A stretch of 64,000 bases of DNA from Nostoc commune NIES-4072. GTDB taxonomy: Bacteria > Cyanobacteriota > Cyanobacteriia > Cyanobacteriales > Nostocaceae. This document shows, in pieces, positions 9,479 to 18,616 of this stretch. Below the pieces are notes generated by a model, which was not told the origin of the DNA, searched no databases, and saw only the letters and a program-made list of their open reading frames with translations. The stretch lies in contig NZ_BDUD01000001.1 of NCBI RefSeq assembly GCF_003113895.1, forward strand, positions 3,076,756 to 3,140,755, read 5' to 3'. Each line of letters opens with the position of its first letter. Position 1 is the first letter of the stretch. The position numbers were made by a program, and so were the translations under genes.

Positions 9479-9873
9479 TTGTCTCCTCTTTGGCTGGAGT
9501 AGCAGTTTTCATGGCTAGCAACATCATCCAACCTTTCATATTTTAGAGACCCATAGCCAACAAGGGTCAAGTAATTTTGGATTTTAGATTTGCAATTTTG
9601 GTGAAGCAGCGCGGTTTTGGGGGTTTCCCCCATGAGCGACTGCACCAACCCGAAGGGATTAACACTAACCCAAGGGTATGTTCTTCTGGGCATTTTAGAT
9701 TGATGATTTGAGATTTGTTCCACCAATCAGCTTCGGCACATGTACCGAAAATTGATAATCCAAAATCCAAAATCCAAAATCTAAAATCACATTAGAATGA
9801 CTAAATACCTAAAACCTATTAGATTGTAGAGGCGTGATGGTTCACGTCTCCACACTCACAAAAATTTCAGGTA
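9479..9873. other. intergenic spacer with heptamer repeats and a palindrome
   Basis: This 395-bp spacer lies between the c and b' genes. It has runs of the heptamer CCAAAAT/ATTTTGG (around 9580-9600 and 9751-9785), typical of heterocystous cyanobacteria, and a GTAGAG-type palindrome at 9826-9853 (arms GTAGAGGCGTGA and TTCACGTCTCCAC). The short reading frames across it look like chance. Confidence 0.6.
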
Positions 9874-11030
<1,157 letters not shown>

Positions 11031-11090
11031 TCTTCAAGCTTTTTCCCCAACGAGCGAGGATGGGATTACTATCTTTGTGAGCCTGACTTT

Positions 11091-11570
11091 TTAAGAATCA
11101 GGAATGAACGCAATTTGCACCATATAGACGAGGAGCGTGGCTTTGTAAGTTAGAAATCCCAAAAAAATGGGCAGAATCTGTAGCTCACGCCATTGACTTG
11201 CCACGATCATCACTCCAATAAACAGAGCAAAACGAGTTTTGCTCAGACTGGTTTTCTGACTACCAAGCTGCTCAACGTCTCTAGCCAACATTTTTAAGTA
11301 AACCACACCTGTACACGCCCCAATTAAATAATTTAAGGCAATGTTTAAGGAATAAAAAATCCACACAGAGATAAAAATAACCCCCGTCAAGACAAGCGTG
11401 ATTACCAACAATCGCTGGAAGAGTTGATGGAACTCTTGCATGGAGTTACCTGATTCTGTGTCTCCAGAACCAGTTTTAGCATCTTGTTGCGTTGTCGGAG
11501 TGGGCGCAATTGATTCGTCTGACAAGCTCACGGGACTTGAAACCAGTACAGTTAAATATGATGACTGCAC
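11091..11570 (-). CDS. atp1: ATP synthase-associated protein Atp1 (subunit I)
   Basis: First gene of the ATP synthase operon. It encodes a small membrane protein thought to help c-ring assembly or ion supply in this family. The product has 159 residues with four membrane helices, starting at [19 protein letters not shown]. The first ~43 residues are polar and low-complexity. The internal [12 protein letters not shown] is a possible shorter start, so the N-terminus is uncertain. Confidence 0.85.
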   Translation of the reverse strand: MQSSYLTVLVSSPVSLSDESIAPTPTTQQDAKTGSGDTESGNSMQEFHQLFQRLLVITLVLTGVIFISVWIFYSLNIALNYLIGACTGVVYLKMLARDVEQLGSQKTSLSKTRFALFIGVMIVASQWRELQILPIFLGFLTYKATLLVYMVQIAFIPDS

Positions 11571-11796
11571 ATTCAGTCAGCTGAATCATATCACGATCCG
11601 GTAACAATACTTTAGGAAAAAACAATTAACTTCTTGTCAACATCAGGCAGTCAGTAAAATTGCGCTCACAGAAGCGAGAGAGCGGCTGATCATGTGAGGG
11701 AGTATTTGGGCGAATAATCAATAAATGCTGCCTGAAAATTCAATATTTCTTCCAATTCCAGTTTTTTGAGTAAATAATTATCCTCCAAAGTTTGAA
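11571..11796. other. upstream region of the ATP synthase operon, with a coding scrap
   Basis: This region must hold the atp1 promoter, but I cannot place it with confidence. On the minus strand 11689-11793 has an open stretch ending IDYSPKYSLT that reads like the tail of a lost protein. It has no start and I do not recognise it. Confidence 0.35.
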
Positions 11797-11870
11797 TTAA
11801 GTTGGTGTCAAGAAAATCAACTGGTGCTTGAGGAGCGTATGAACGTACCGCAAATCAGAAATCGTAGAGT
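11797..11870 (-). pseudogene. remnant of a second methyltransferase 3' end
   Basis: The minus strand here encodes YVHTLLKHQLIFLTPT before a stop. This closely matches the last residues of the neighbouring methyltransferase (GVRTLLQQQLILLTPV). The DNA matches too, for example GGTGTCAA.AAAATCAACTG in both. Only the extreme 3' end is preserved; the reading frame further upstream (to 12009) is unrelated. It looks like the tail of a tandem duplicate whose body was deleted. Confidence 0.6.
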
Positions 11871-12058
11871 AGCGGCAAGTCATTAAAGATCGCACCACTG
11901 CTGAATTCCAGAAAGCTCCAACTTTTGGGATGTACAATACCTTGTTTTTTCGGCACTTTCCTAATTTACAGTAATTTGCCAAAAGTGGTGATGGGCGATC
12001 GCTCTTCACGACGAGTATAAATTGACAAATCTTAACTTAGTATCCAAGTGCAGTGTAA

Positions 12059-13240
12059 TTAAACAGGTGTCAATAAAATCAACTGCTGCTGAAGAAGCGT
12101 TCTTACCCCATCCAATCCCAGTTGCACACCTGTTAAAATATCTACCACTGTTGAACTACCATCACATTTTTGCATAAATTCAAACTCTGGTACAGATAAA
12201 TTAACAATTTGGTAATCGTAATTAAAGAAACATTGGCTAGGAAATCCTTCAAGACAAGGATTAAGTTCGGGAATCGCTGCCAATAGGGCGTTATCGTCTG
12301 ACCAGTCAGCCTTGATTAGGGGAGGACGACCGAGGAAAAATTCGTAATGAGTTACTTCTGGATCTAGTAATTCTATCAGGCGGTAAACTTGGCGATCGCT
12401 CAAATCTTTTGCCCGTTCAACTAACTCTGGTGCTTTGCCCAAAAGTCTCTCCAAATCCCAGAAACTCGGATTCGAGAAACCAATAAACTCTAATCCCGAA
12501 GCATCTATTAATTCAAACAGCGTCTCAATGTTGTAGTCAATTTCTTGGGGATGTACGTACATATCCGCAAAGTTTTCATCTTTGTGATTTTCTAATGACC
12601 AACGCTGTTTATCGTATTTGACAATTCGGTTATTTTCTGGTAAAGAAGCAAATATTTGTCGTCCGACTTGAACACCATCGCGGTAGTCGCCTTTTTTGTC
12701 ACCTTGAAGAAGTGCGATCGCTTTTTGCATGAGTTGAATTTCCCAGCGTCCCAACTCTCCATACACAAAAATGTGCATCAAGCCGCCTGGGGCTAACTTT
12801 TTCGCCAAAGCTTGAATACCGCGAATTGGATCGGAGGTATGATGCAAAACACCAACACAGTTGATTAAATCAAACTCACCCGGTAACTGTTCCACATCAA
12901 ACAAGCTGAGGTGATGAAATTCAACGCGAGTAGCCCCTGAACGCTGACAACGCTCTTTTGCTACAGCTAAAGCGCCAGTACTGAGGTCAATTCCCACAAC
13001 AGAAGCTTGAGGATTGAGGTGAACTAAGTACTCTGTACTCACACCAGTACCGCAACCTGCATCTAATATCCGAATATCTTGCTTTTGAGGTTTTTGACCT
13101 GTGCAGAAGTTATGAGCAGCTAGCCAATTCCAGCGCCAGTTATAGCCTGGGGGTGGTTCATCCAACAAGGCTTCTGGCGGAAAGGGGTAGGTATTGTAGA
13201 GTTTGGCAACAGCAGCACTAACAGTTTGGGAATCGGACAT
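12059..13240 (-). CDS. class I SAM-dependent methyltransferase
   Basis: Probable methyltransferase of unknown substrate, 393 residues from the preferred ATG at 13240. An ATG at 13297 would add 19 residues with no family look. The N-terminus has VAKLYNTYPFPPEALLDEPP, a segment seen before the Rossmann fold in a cyanobacterial group of methyltransferases. Then come motif I (ILDAGCGTGVSTEYLV), motif II (VVGIDLSTGAL) and NCVGVLHHTSDPIRGIQALA. The C-terminal ~150 residues form a separate domain ending in a helix (VRTLLQQQLILLTPV). It is divergent from the SDR fragment at 13345. A tail duplicate lies just downstream. Confidence 0.8.
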   Translation of the reverse strand: MSDSQTVSAAVAKLYNTYPFPPEALLDEPPPGYNWRWNWLAAHNFCTGQKPQKQDIRILDAGCGTGVSTEYLVHLNPQASVVGIDLSTGALAVAKERCQRSGATRVEFHHLSLFDVEQLPGEFDLINCVGVLHHTSDPIRGIQALAKKLAPGGLMHIFVYGELGRWEIQLMQKAIALLQGDKKGDYRDGVQVGRQIFASLPENNRIVKYDKQRWSLENHKDENFADMYVHPQEIDYNIETLFELIDASGLEFIGFSNPSFWDLERLLGKAPELVERAKDLSDRQVYRLIELLDPEVTHYEFFLGRPPLIKADWSDDNALLAAIPELNPCLEGFPSQCFFNYDYQIVNLSVPEFEFMQKCDGSSTVVDILTGVQLGLDGVRTLLQQQLILLTPV

Positions 13241-13344
13241 GATAAGTAAATCTTGGGGCAATTCTGAGTTTATCGAATCTCGGATGCTAATAAGCAATAA
13301 GGAGTAAAATTCAAGCCAATAGAATTAATAGCGTTGTATTACAG

Positions 13345-13630
13345 ATGGTAGATTACGGTTTGTCGGGTAAAGTTGCCCTAGTAACTGGTGTAAGCCGACA
13401 CATGGGAATTGGTGCAGCGATCGCCCATTCATTGGCTGCATCTGGAGCAAATGTCTTTACGACTTATTATCGCTCATACGACAAGCTGATGCCTTGGGGT
13501 AGCAACTCTCATGAGGCAGAAGAAATCATTGAGTCACTAAAATTACAAGGAGTCAAGGCGGCAGGGGTTGAAGTTAACTTGGCTGAGTCAGAGATGCCCA
13601 AAAAACTTTTTGACCAAATTGGCGAACTAA
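13345..13630 (+). pseudogene. N-terminal fragment of an SDR oxidoreductase
   Basis: The frame begins with a good SDR start: LSGKVALVTGVSRHMGIGAA with the TGxxxGIG cofactor motif, then SLAASGANVFTTYYRSYD and VEVNLAESE (adenine pocket Asp replaced by Asn in NL). It stops after about 95 residues, before the catalytic YxxxK. SDR proteins are about 250 residues. At about 13630 the similarity gives way to an unrelated kinase-type fragment, so this is a truncated gene. Confidence 0.7.
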
Positions 13631-13631
13631 T

Positions 13632-14002
13632 CACAATGATTACTTAGCAAAAATTTACCACGACCAAACTCCTGAGCGTGTGCAAAAGTTGGCAGTGATG
13701 ATAGCGCACCGACCCAAAGAGCCAAACTCTCACCTTTAGGACTTACGCACACTCTACGAATTCTCGGCGCTCTTGGCGTCTTGGCGGTTCGAGAAATTAA
13801 GCTTTTTAGCAATTTTTGCGTAAGTCCTAACCTTAATCATATTTCTTTTGCTTGGCCTAAGTCGGTACTGAAAGATGCTCAGGGTGATTGTGTCGGCTTT
13901 TTGATGCCGGAAATTAAGGAAGGAAAAGAACTTATTGATGTATACAACCCTAAGCAAAGAAAGGCTTTAAAACTTGAAATGCTAGCGATCGCACGTTTTT
14001 AA
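13632..14002 (+). pseudogene. fragment of a kinase / helix-hairpin-helix-type protein, split by a MITE
   Basis: Two pieces of one protein flank the MITE at 13737-13829. The left piece reads DYLAKIYHDQTPERVQKLAVMIAHRP, and the right piece reads NHISFAWPKSVLKDAQGDCV then GFLMPEIKEGKELIDVYNPK. The FAWP..VL.D..G...GFLMP.I pattern resembles large cyanobacterial proteins that combine a kinase-like domain with helix-hairpin-helix motifs. Only the N-terminal part remains, in different frames, with no start of its own. The right end stops at a HIP1 site near 13985. Family assignment is tentative. Confidence 0.45.
13737..13829. mobile_element. MITE family A, copy 1
   Basis: An 89-bp element with ends GGACTTACGC and GCGTAAGTCC, flanked on both sides by TA. 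That fits insertion at TA dinucleotides, as with IS630/Tc1-type transposons. It interrupts the kinase-type fragment. It is near-identical to the copies at 31423, 34308, 39742 and 63378. It has no coding capacity. Confidence 0.9.
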
Positions 14003-14222
14003 AAAACTCTAAATTAGCCTGTAGCTTTGCGTAAGCTAATAGCAATGCATCAGATGAGGAAGCCTTTCTGATTACATTAAACCTACCACGCAGTTGTTCT
14101 TCAACTGTAATTATCGTTATGGCAATGTCTTCAGAATTAACTGCATTGATACGCTGCGTAACAACTGGATGCATCTGTTGAAAAAGTGAGACGTGATCCG
14201 TATCAAGTATCCATAAAGTCAC
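13950..14222 (-). pseudogene. truncated PIN-domain (VapC-like) toxin
   Basis: The N-terminal part of a PIN ribonuclease toxin: WILDTDHVSLFQ carries the first metal-binding Asp, and ITIITVEEQLRG the conserved Glu. The similarity ends after QANLEFFKN, at a HIP1 site near 13985. The last residues are encoded by the antisense of the kinase fragment. VapC proteins are normally about 135 residues, so the C-terminal acidic residues of the active site are missing. It overlaps the antitoxin stop by four bases, showing it was once a normal pair. Confidence 0.7.
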
Positions 14223-14593
14223 TTAGCTTCATCCTCTGCATCAAGTTGCCGATAATATTCCTCCATTTGTGCGTCAAGTTCACGACGATCAGCTTCTATA
14301 TATGCTAACACCTCGTCAAATTGAGGATCATCCTTGAACATACCCGCAAATTTCATCCAAGGATGTTCGGTTTTGGGAGGTTGAATTTCCAAAGTCACTA
14401 TTTCTGGTTTTCGCTCTTGTAAAAGTTGAATTAGCTTTTCTAGTGCTTCTTCTTTAGTCACACCAGAGCTTTTAAAATCTGGTAAGCCTAGCACTGTCGC
14501 ACTAACTCCGCCATCTGGTTGATTTTCAATCAGCACATCATAATTTAACTTCGGTACAGTATTGTTAGGATAAGTTTTTACAGTTAAATTCAT
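14219..14593 (-). CDS. probable antitoxin with HicB-like N-terminus
   Basis: A 124-residue protein upstream of and overlapping the truncated PIN toxin by ATGA. The N-terminal half (YDVLIENQPDGGVSATVLGL with SGVTKEEALEKLIQLLQERK) has the beta-beta-beta-alpha look of HicB-type antitoxins. The C-terminal half is acidic and helical and would wrap the toxin. Its partner is broken, so this is probably an orphan antitoxin kept for now. Confidence 0.65.
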   Translation of the reverse strand: MNLTVKTYPNNTVPKLNYDVLIENQPDGGVSATVLGLPDFKSSGVTKEEALEKLIQLLQERKPEIVTLEIQPPKTEHPWMKFAGMFKDDPQFDEVLAYIEADRRELDAQMEEYYRQLDAEDEAK

Positions 14594-14800
14594 AATATTT
14601 TCAAGCTGGAAGTTTTATATTGATTATAACTACTAACCTACTTACTACTAACTTTAGTCTGTACGTGTTAGCGTAGCGTTTCCTAGAAAGGCTTTTGCGA
14701 TCGCACCATGATTTACAACCAATCAGAGTTTAATTTACGCTGTGAATGGGGGGCACAAGGAGTTGCTCAACTCGCTCCCATCAGTGATGTAATTGTAATA
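14594..14800. other. intergenic, no gene seen
   Basis: A short stretch upstream of the antitoxin, containing HIP1 (around 14698) and no convincing coding potential. The family C repeat follows directly. Confidence 0.4.
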
Positions 14801-14940
14801 TAGGAATCCGGTTTGATTTGGAGAAAATATCTGTAGGATGTGTTAGCACAGAGAGTACGGCATCAAACCCTTGATAATAGTGCGTTACGAACTCCGTTCT
14901 AACACACTCTACAATACCTAATTCCATTCAAAAATCAAAG
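14801..14940. mobile_element. MITE-like element family C, copy 1
   Basis: A ~140-bp non-coding element that reappears inverted at 20170-20308. Left part: TAGGAATCCGGTTTGATTT. Internal imperfect inverted arms: GTAGGATGTGTTAGCAC and CTAACACACTCTAC. The right end has TTCAAAAATCAAA. It abuts the IS4-type transposase fragment and supplies that fragment's stop codon. Confidence 0.75.
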
Positions 14941-15246
14941 AGCATGAGCATCTTCACAAGGGAAAACATCAATTGCCAGCATTAGAGATGGGTCAAGTAC
15001 CACCAATGATTGCCCTGGTAAAGGCGCACTGTTACAGTCACGAAGAGGTTTTAGACGATGTTCACTTGCACCTATTGCATTGCCATCTAAAATTTTAAGC
15101 CGATAACCAGGTAGCCAATCTGGTAAGCTTCCGTTTAAATGCCGAATAATTGCTTCCATTGAAGTTCCTGTCTCCCTTACTAATTCAGCGCTTACATCAG
15201 TCTCCATTGCATGAGTGCTTGTTATAGACAGAAGTAACTGAAACAT
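14935..15246 (-). pseudogene. fragment of an IS4-type transposase
   Basis: The 103-residue frame reads through RLKILDGNAIGASEHRLKPL and PLPGQSLVVLDPSLMLAIDV then FPCEDAHA, a pattern typical of cyanobacterial IS4-family DDE transposases around the first catalytic Asp. The N-terminus starts mid-domain and the C-terminal half, with the remaining DDE residues, is gone. The family C element marks the break. Not functional. Confidence 0.75.
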
Positions 15247-15383
15247 TCATTTGTGATGTTTTAGCTTGATATGCAGCATGAATTGAAGGTCTAATCCCAC
15301 AAGTGACTGTATTCATCTAGGGTAGAAGCATAAGGTTACACTTGCTGACATGATCAAAAAAGGTCATATTTTTATGTTGTCGT

Positions 15384-16604
15384 ATGAAGATATTGGTGCT
15401 GAATGCCGGATCGAGCAGCCAAAAGAGTTGTCTGTATGAGATTGCAGATGAGGCTTTCTCCACCGAAGCAGCCCAACCCCTTTGGGAAGGGAAAATCAAC
15501 TGGACTCAAGATCGGGGTGTGGCAGAAATTGAAGTGAAAACTGGTACGGGTGCAACACTACAAGAATCAATCTCTAGTGATTCCCCACAGGTACACCTCA
15601 GTTATATGCTCAATACACTTAGTGATGGCGCTACCAAGGTAATTGATCAGTTGTCAGAAATTGATGTGGTGGGGCATCGGATAGTACATGGTGGAAAGGA
15701 TTATCGAGATAGTGTGGTAATTACGGAGGATGTTAAAAAGGCGATCGCTCGTCTATCTAATCTAGCTCCAGCACATAATCCAGCCGCTTTGTCAGGCATA
15801 GAAGCAATTGAAAAAATCTTAAAAGATGTTACCCAAATAGCAGTATTTGATACCGGATTTCATGCCACCCTACCCGATGCAGCAGCAATCTATCCCGGCC
15901 CTTATGAGTGGGTAGAACAAGGAATCCGTCGCTATGGGTTTCATGGTATCAGTCACCAATACTGTTCTCAACGTGCTGCCCAAATTCTTGGTCAAGATTT
16001 TCCCTCTGAACGCTTAATTACCTGTCATCTAGGCAATGGCTGCTCTTTGGCGGCAATTAAAAACGGTCGCAGCATTGATACGACAATGGGATTTACGCCC
16101 CTAGAAGGATTGATGATGGGTAGTCGTTCTGGTTCAATTGATCCAGGGATTTTGATTTATCTATTACGTTACTGCAATTACTCTGTTGAAAAACTGGATG
16201 ATATCTTAAATAAAGCTTCTGGGTTAAAGGGAATTTCGGGTGTATCTAGTGATATGCGCGAGGTAACAGAAGCTATTGCTCAAGGTAATTCCCGCGCTCA
16301 ACTAGCATGGGATATCTACGTACATCGCCTCCGTTCTGGTATAGGTGCAATGCTTACCAGCTTAGGCGGATTAGATGCTTTAGTATTCACAGCAGGCGTA
16401 GGTGAACATTCCCCAGAAATTCGCCAAGCCGCCTGTGAAGCTTTTGGATTTATCGGACTAAAAATAGACCTTGAAAAAAATCAGCAGCAGCCTGTTGATG
16501 AGGATATTGCCACACCCGATTCAGCAGTACGGGTATTAGTTATTTATACTCAAGAAGATTGGGCGATCGCTGGGCAATGTTGGCAGATTCATTCTCGCGT
16601 TTAA
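15384..16604 (+). CDS. ackA: acetate kinase
   Basis: Interconverts acetate plus ATP and acetyl phosphate plus ADP, used in fermentation and overflow metabolism. The protein has 406 residues, the normal length. It has the N-terminal signature MKILVLNAGSSSQKSCLYE, the second signature GHRIVHGG, the catalytic-arginine region, HLGNGCSLAAI, and TAGVGEHSPEIR near the C-terminus. No pta partner is adjacent. A degraded copy of its last ~60 codons lies at 20560-20770 on the same strand. Confidence 0.97.
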   Translation: MKILVLNAGSSSQKSCLYEIADEAFSTEAAQPLWEGKINWTQDRGVAEIEVKTGTGATLQESISSDSPQVHLSYMLNTLSDGATKVIDQLSEIDVVGHRIVHGGKDYRDSVVITEDVKKAIARLSNLAPAHNPAALSGIEAIEKILKDVTQIAVFDTGFHATLPDAAAIYPGPYEWVEQGIRRYGFHGISHQYCSQRAAQILGQDFPSERLITCHLGNGCSLAAIKNGRSIDTTMGFTPLEGLMMGSRSGSIDPGILIYLLRYCNYSVEKLDDILNKASGLKGISGVSSDMREVTEAIAQGNSRAQLAWDIYVHRLRSGIGAMLTSLGGLDALVFTAGVGEHSPEIRQAACEAFGFIGLKIDLEKNQQQPVDEDIATPDSAVRVLVIYTQEDWAIAGQCWQIHSRV

Positions 16605-16628
16605 ATTCACTTGTTCTCAGACCTTTTT

Positions 16629-16669
16629 AAATTTTGGATTTTAAATCTTCAATCCAAAATCCAAAATTT
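16629..16669. terminator. inverted repeat between ackA and the haloperoxidase gene
   Basis: A perfect 14-bp inverted repeat, AAATTTTGGATTTT and AAAATCCAAAATTT, lies between two convergent genes. It is built from the ATTTTGG heptamer. It may act as a bidirectional terminator, although it is A/T-rich and lacks a clean T tract. Confidence 0.5.
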
Positions 16670-16694
16670 AAAATCTAAAATTCTGTGACTATAT

Positions 16695-18347
16695 TTAAAC
16701 GGGAGTCAAAAAGTTATTAAACACGAAGCTGCCGATATTTCTACCTACTTGCACCCCGTCTATAGTCGCCGCTTCGATATGGACACCACCATAAAGTCGG
16801 CTATCGGCATCCTCTTGGGCTACCTGTGAAAAGCTGCCGTAATAACGAGCAACGCCAGGTAATTCTTGTGAAGGAATGTCAAAACTGATGTTATCAGTGC
16901 CGTAGAAAAGTTTCAGAATTTCGGCTGATGCACCAGCGAATACAGAATGCCCAGATATGTAATCGGGGAATGGTGGAGTATCTAGTAGAGGTTCCCAATT
17001 AGGATCGGCGATCGTATTTGGATTATTATCTTGATCCGCATTGCGGATTGCAGTAATCGGGCGCAATTGATCATAGACGTACTTGGCATCCCACGCAACA
17101 ATACCCGCATCAGCTTGGGTAATGTTCAGCAGCGCAAATAAACGGGCATTCTCCTCCAGAGTATTGTTTTGAGCCAATGCTACTTCTTGCGTGAGTTCGT
17201 TCAACTGACCTGGTGGCCTGAAAGTATCGCCGCGATCGTAAGCCCAAAATTGGGCAATTTCCGTCTGATCTGCGGTACGAACAGTGCTGTTTTCAGCACC
17301 AAGCGCCTTAACTTGATTAAAATTTCTCGTATACCGAGGGCTACCATACTCAGGGAAAGTATCCGGCCGAAAAAGGATAACACTGTCTATAGCAAAGGGA
17401 GTTACTAGACCCCACTGGGGCAATAATGCTGATGCAAAATTAGTAGTATTATTTGTTGTTTCACCATCGCTAAAAGTTGGCTTCCAATCCCCAAAGCCAG
17501 TTCCCGGCGTGTATGGCCCTTGTGCAGTACTTGAACCATCATTTTTCCGCTTATCCAGTATTTGCTGGGCAACTTTTTTTCCGATCGCAATGCCCTTGTC
17601 CTCAGCTGTACCATCCGGAATTGTTGCAAGAGACCTTTGCCGTTGTTCATCGAATGTAGTTTTTTGTTCTGGGAACAATTCCACCAGCGTTTCGTAGGCT
17701 GCTTCAACTGCCGCAGCTTCTTTTGATGCCCCGGCAGCTTCTGATGCGTCGATGTTAACTAAATAAGGCTTGTAACTCTGGTCAATAGCGTTGACAGCAT
17801 CATAAACTGCTGCCTGAACGATCGCCTGATTACGTGCCGCTACTGGAGGTGCTGTTCCCGATGCTTGTATGGCATTTAGGAGAATTGAATTCCATTGGAT
17901 CACAACGTCACCTCCAGTAATTAACTGGCTGGCTACATTGTTGGCGGTATTACTTTCAGTAACGTTACTACCTGGCTCTACCTGTCCAATCAGATAGTAG
18001 AGTCCTGGAGAGACAACACTTGCAGTTCGGAATTCAGATCCCGCAAAATCCACAGTAAATGTTTTAGATTGACCAGGCGCTAAATTAACTATTTGACCAT
18101 TCAAACTGCCCAAAAGCTCATCTTTGCCCTTGAGTAAATCGCTTGCACCTCTTGATTGTTCCAGTGTGTTTAGGGGATTGATGTCAAGAACTTTATCAGT
18201 TGATCCATACAGTTTGAGGTTTACAGGCCCGTTGAATTGTGTATCACCTTGATTTTCAACAACAATTTTCAGTTTTCCCTGTTCATCAGGAAAGATTGTT
18301 GGATTTTCGAGTATTTCAGCAAACTGGATAGCGATATCTAAAGCCAT
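16695..18347 (-). CDS. CARDB-like domain plus vanadium haloperoxidase / PAP2-type enzyme
   Basis: A 550-residue protein. Residues ~1-145 form a beta-rich domain of CARDB type (KLKIVVENQGDTQFNGPVNL, then VEPGSNVTESNTANNV). From ~150 comes a vanadium-dependent haloperoxidase fold. All three conserved active-site motifs are present: KYVYDQLRP (K-x6-RP, near 423), SGHSVFAG (near 465) and RLYGGVH (R-x5-H, near 517-523). Members either oxidise halides with peroxide or are phosphatases, and the motifs do not tell which. No N-terminal signal peptide is visible. The divergence from an RTX protein next door suggests a shared, possibly extracellular, role, but this is inference. Confidence 0.85.
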   Translation of the reverse strand: MALDIAIQFAEILENPTIFPDEQGKLKIVVENQGDTQFNGPVNLKLYGSTDKVLDINPLNTLEQSRGASDLLKGKDELLGSLNGQIVNLAPGQSKTFTVDFAGSEFRTASVVSPGLYYLIGQVEPGSNVTESNTANNVASQLITGGDVVIQWNSILLNAIQASGTAPPVAARNQAIVQAAVYDAVNAIDQSYKPYLVNIDASEAAGASKEAAAVEAAYETLVELFPEQKTTFDEQRQRSLATIPDGTAEDKGIAIGKKVAQQILDKRKNDGSSTAQGPYTPGTGFGDWKPTFSDGETTNNTTNFASALLPQWGLVTPFAIDSVILFRPDTFPEYGSPRYTRNFNQVKALGAENSTVRTADQTEIAQFWAYDRGDTFRPPGQLNELTQEVALAQNNTLEENARLFALLNITQADAGIVAWDAKYVYDQLRPITAIRNADQDNNPNTIADPNWEPLLDTPPFPDYISGHSVFAGASAEILKLFYGTDNISFDIPSQELPGVARYYGSFSQVAQEDADSRLYGGVHIEAATIDGVQVGRNIGSFVFNNFLTPV

Positions 18348-18445
18348 AAAGCTTTTGTTCCTTTTTTTGCAAGTAGGAATAAGGTAGTTTTCCTGCTTTT
18401 TGCCATTAAAGGACTACCAAGAAATAAATCATCCAATCTTAATTT

Positions 18446-18525
18446 GTAGGGTGCATTAATCAAGTAGCACACAATTTTTATCTAATCTGTCACGGTGCGT
18501 TAGTCAAAGATATAACGCACCCTAC
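18446..18525. repeat. inverted-repeat element GTAGGGTGC...GCACCCTAC
   Basis: An 80-bp element with ends GTAGGGTGCATTA and TAACGCACCCTAC, between two minus-strand genes. The internal GGTGCGTTAG resembles the arms of family C, so the two may be distantly related. It is non-coding. Confidence 0.6.
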
Positions 18526-18616
18526 AAGTTAGATATTTTTTTAATTGGAAGTCCTTTATGCGTGCAGTAACGCTTAGACAATATTTTGGTTCAATACCCT
18601 GAGTCGGAATTTATTA

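Noticed and set aside
9412..9770. Two overlapping minus-strand frames in the atpE-b' spacer
   Set aside because: They run through heptamer repeats and into the b' gene in the wrong frame.
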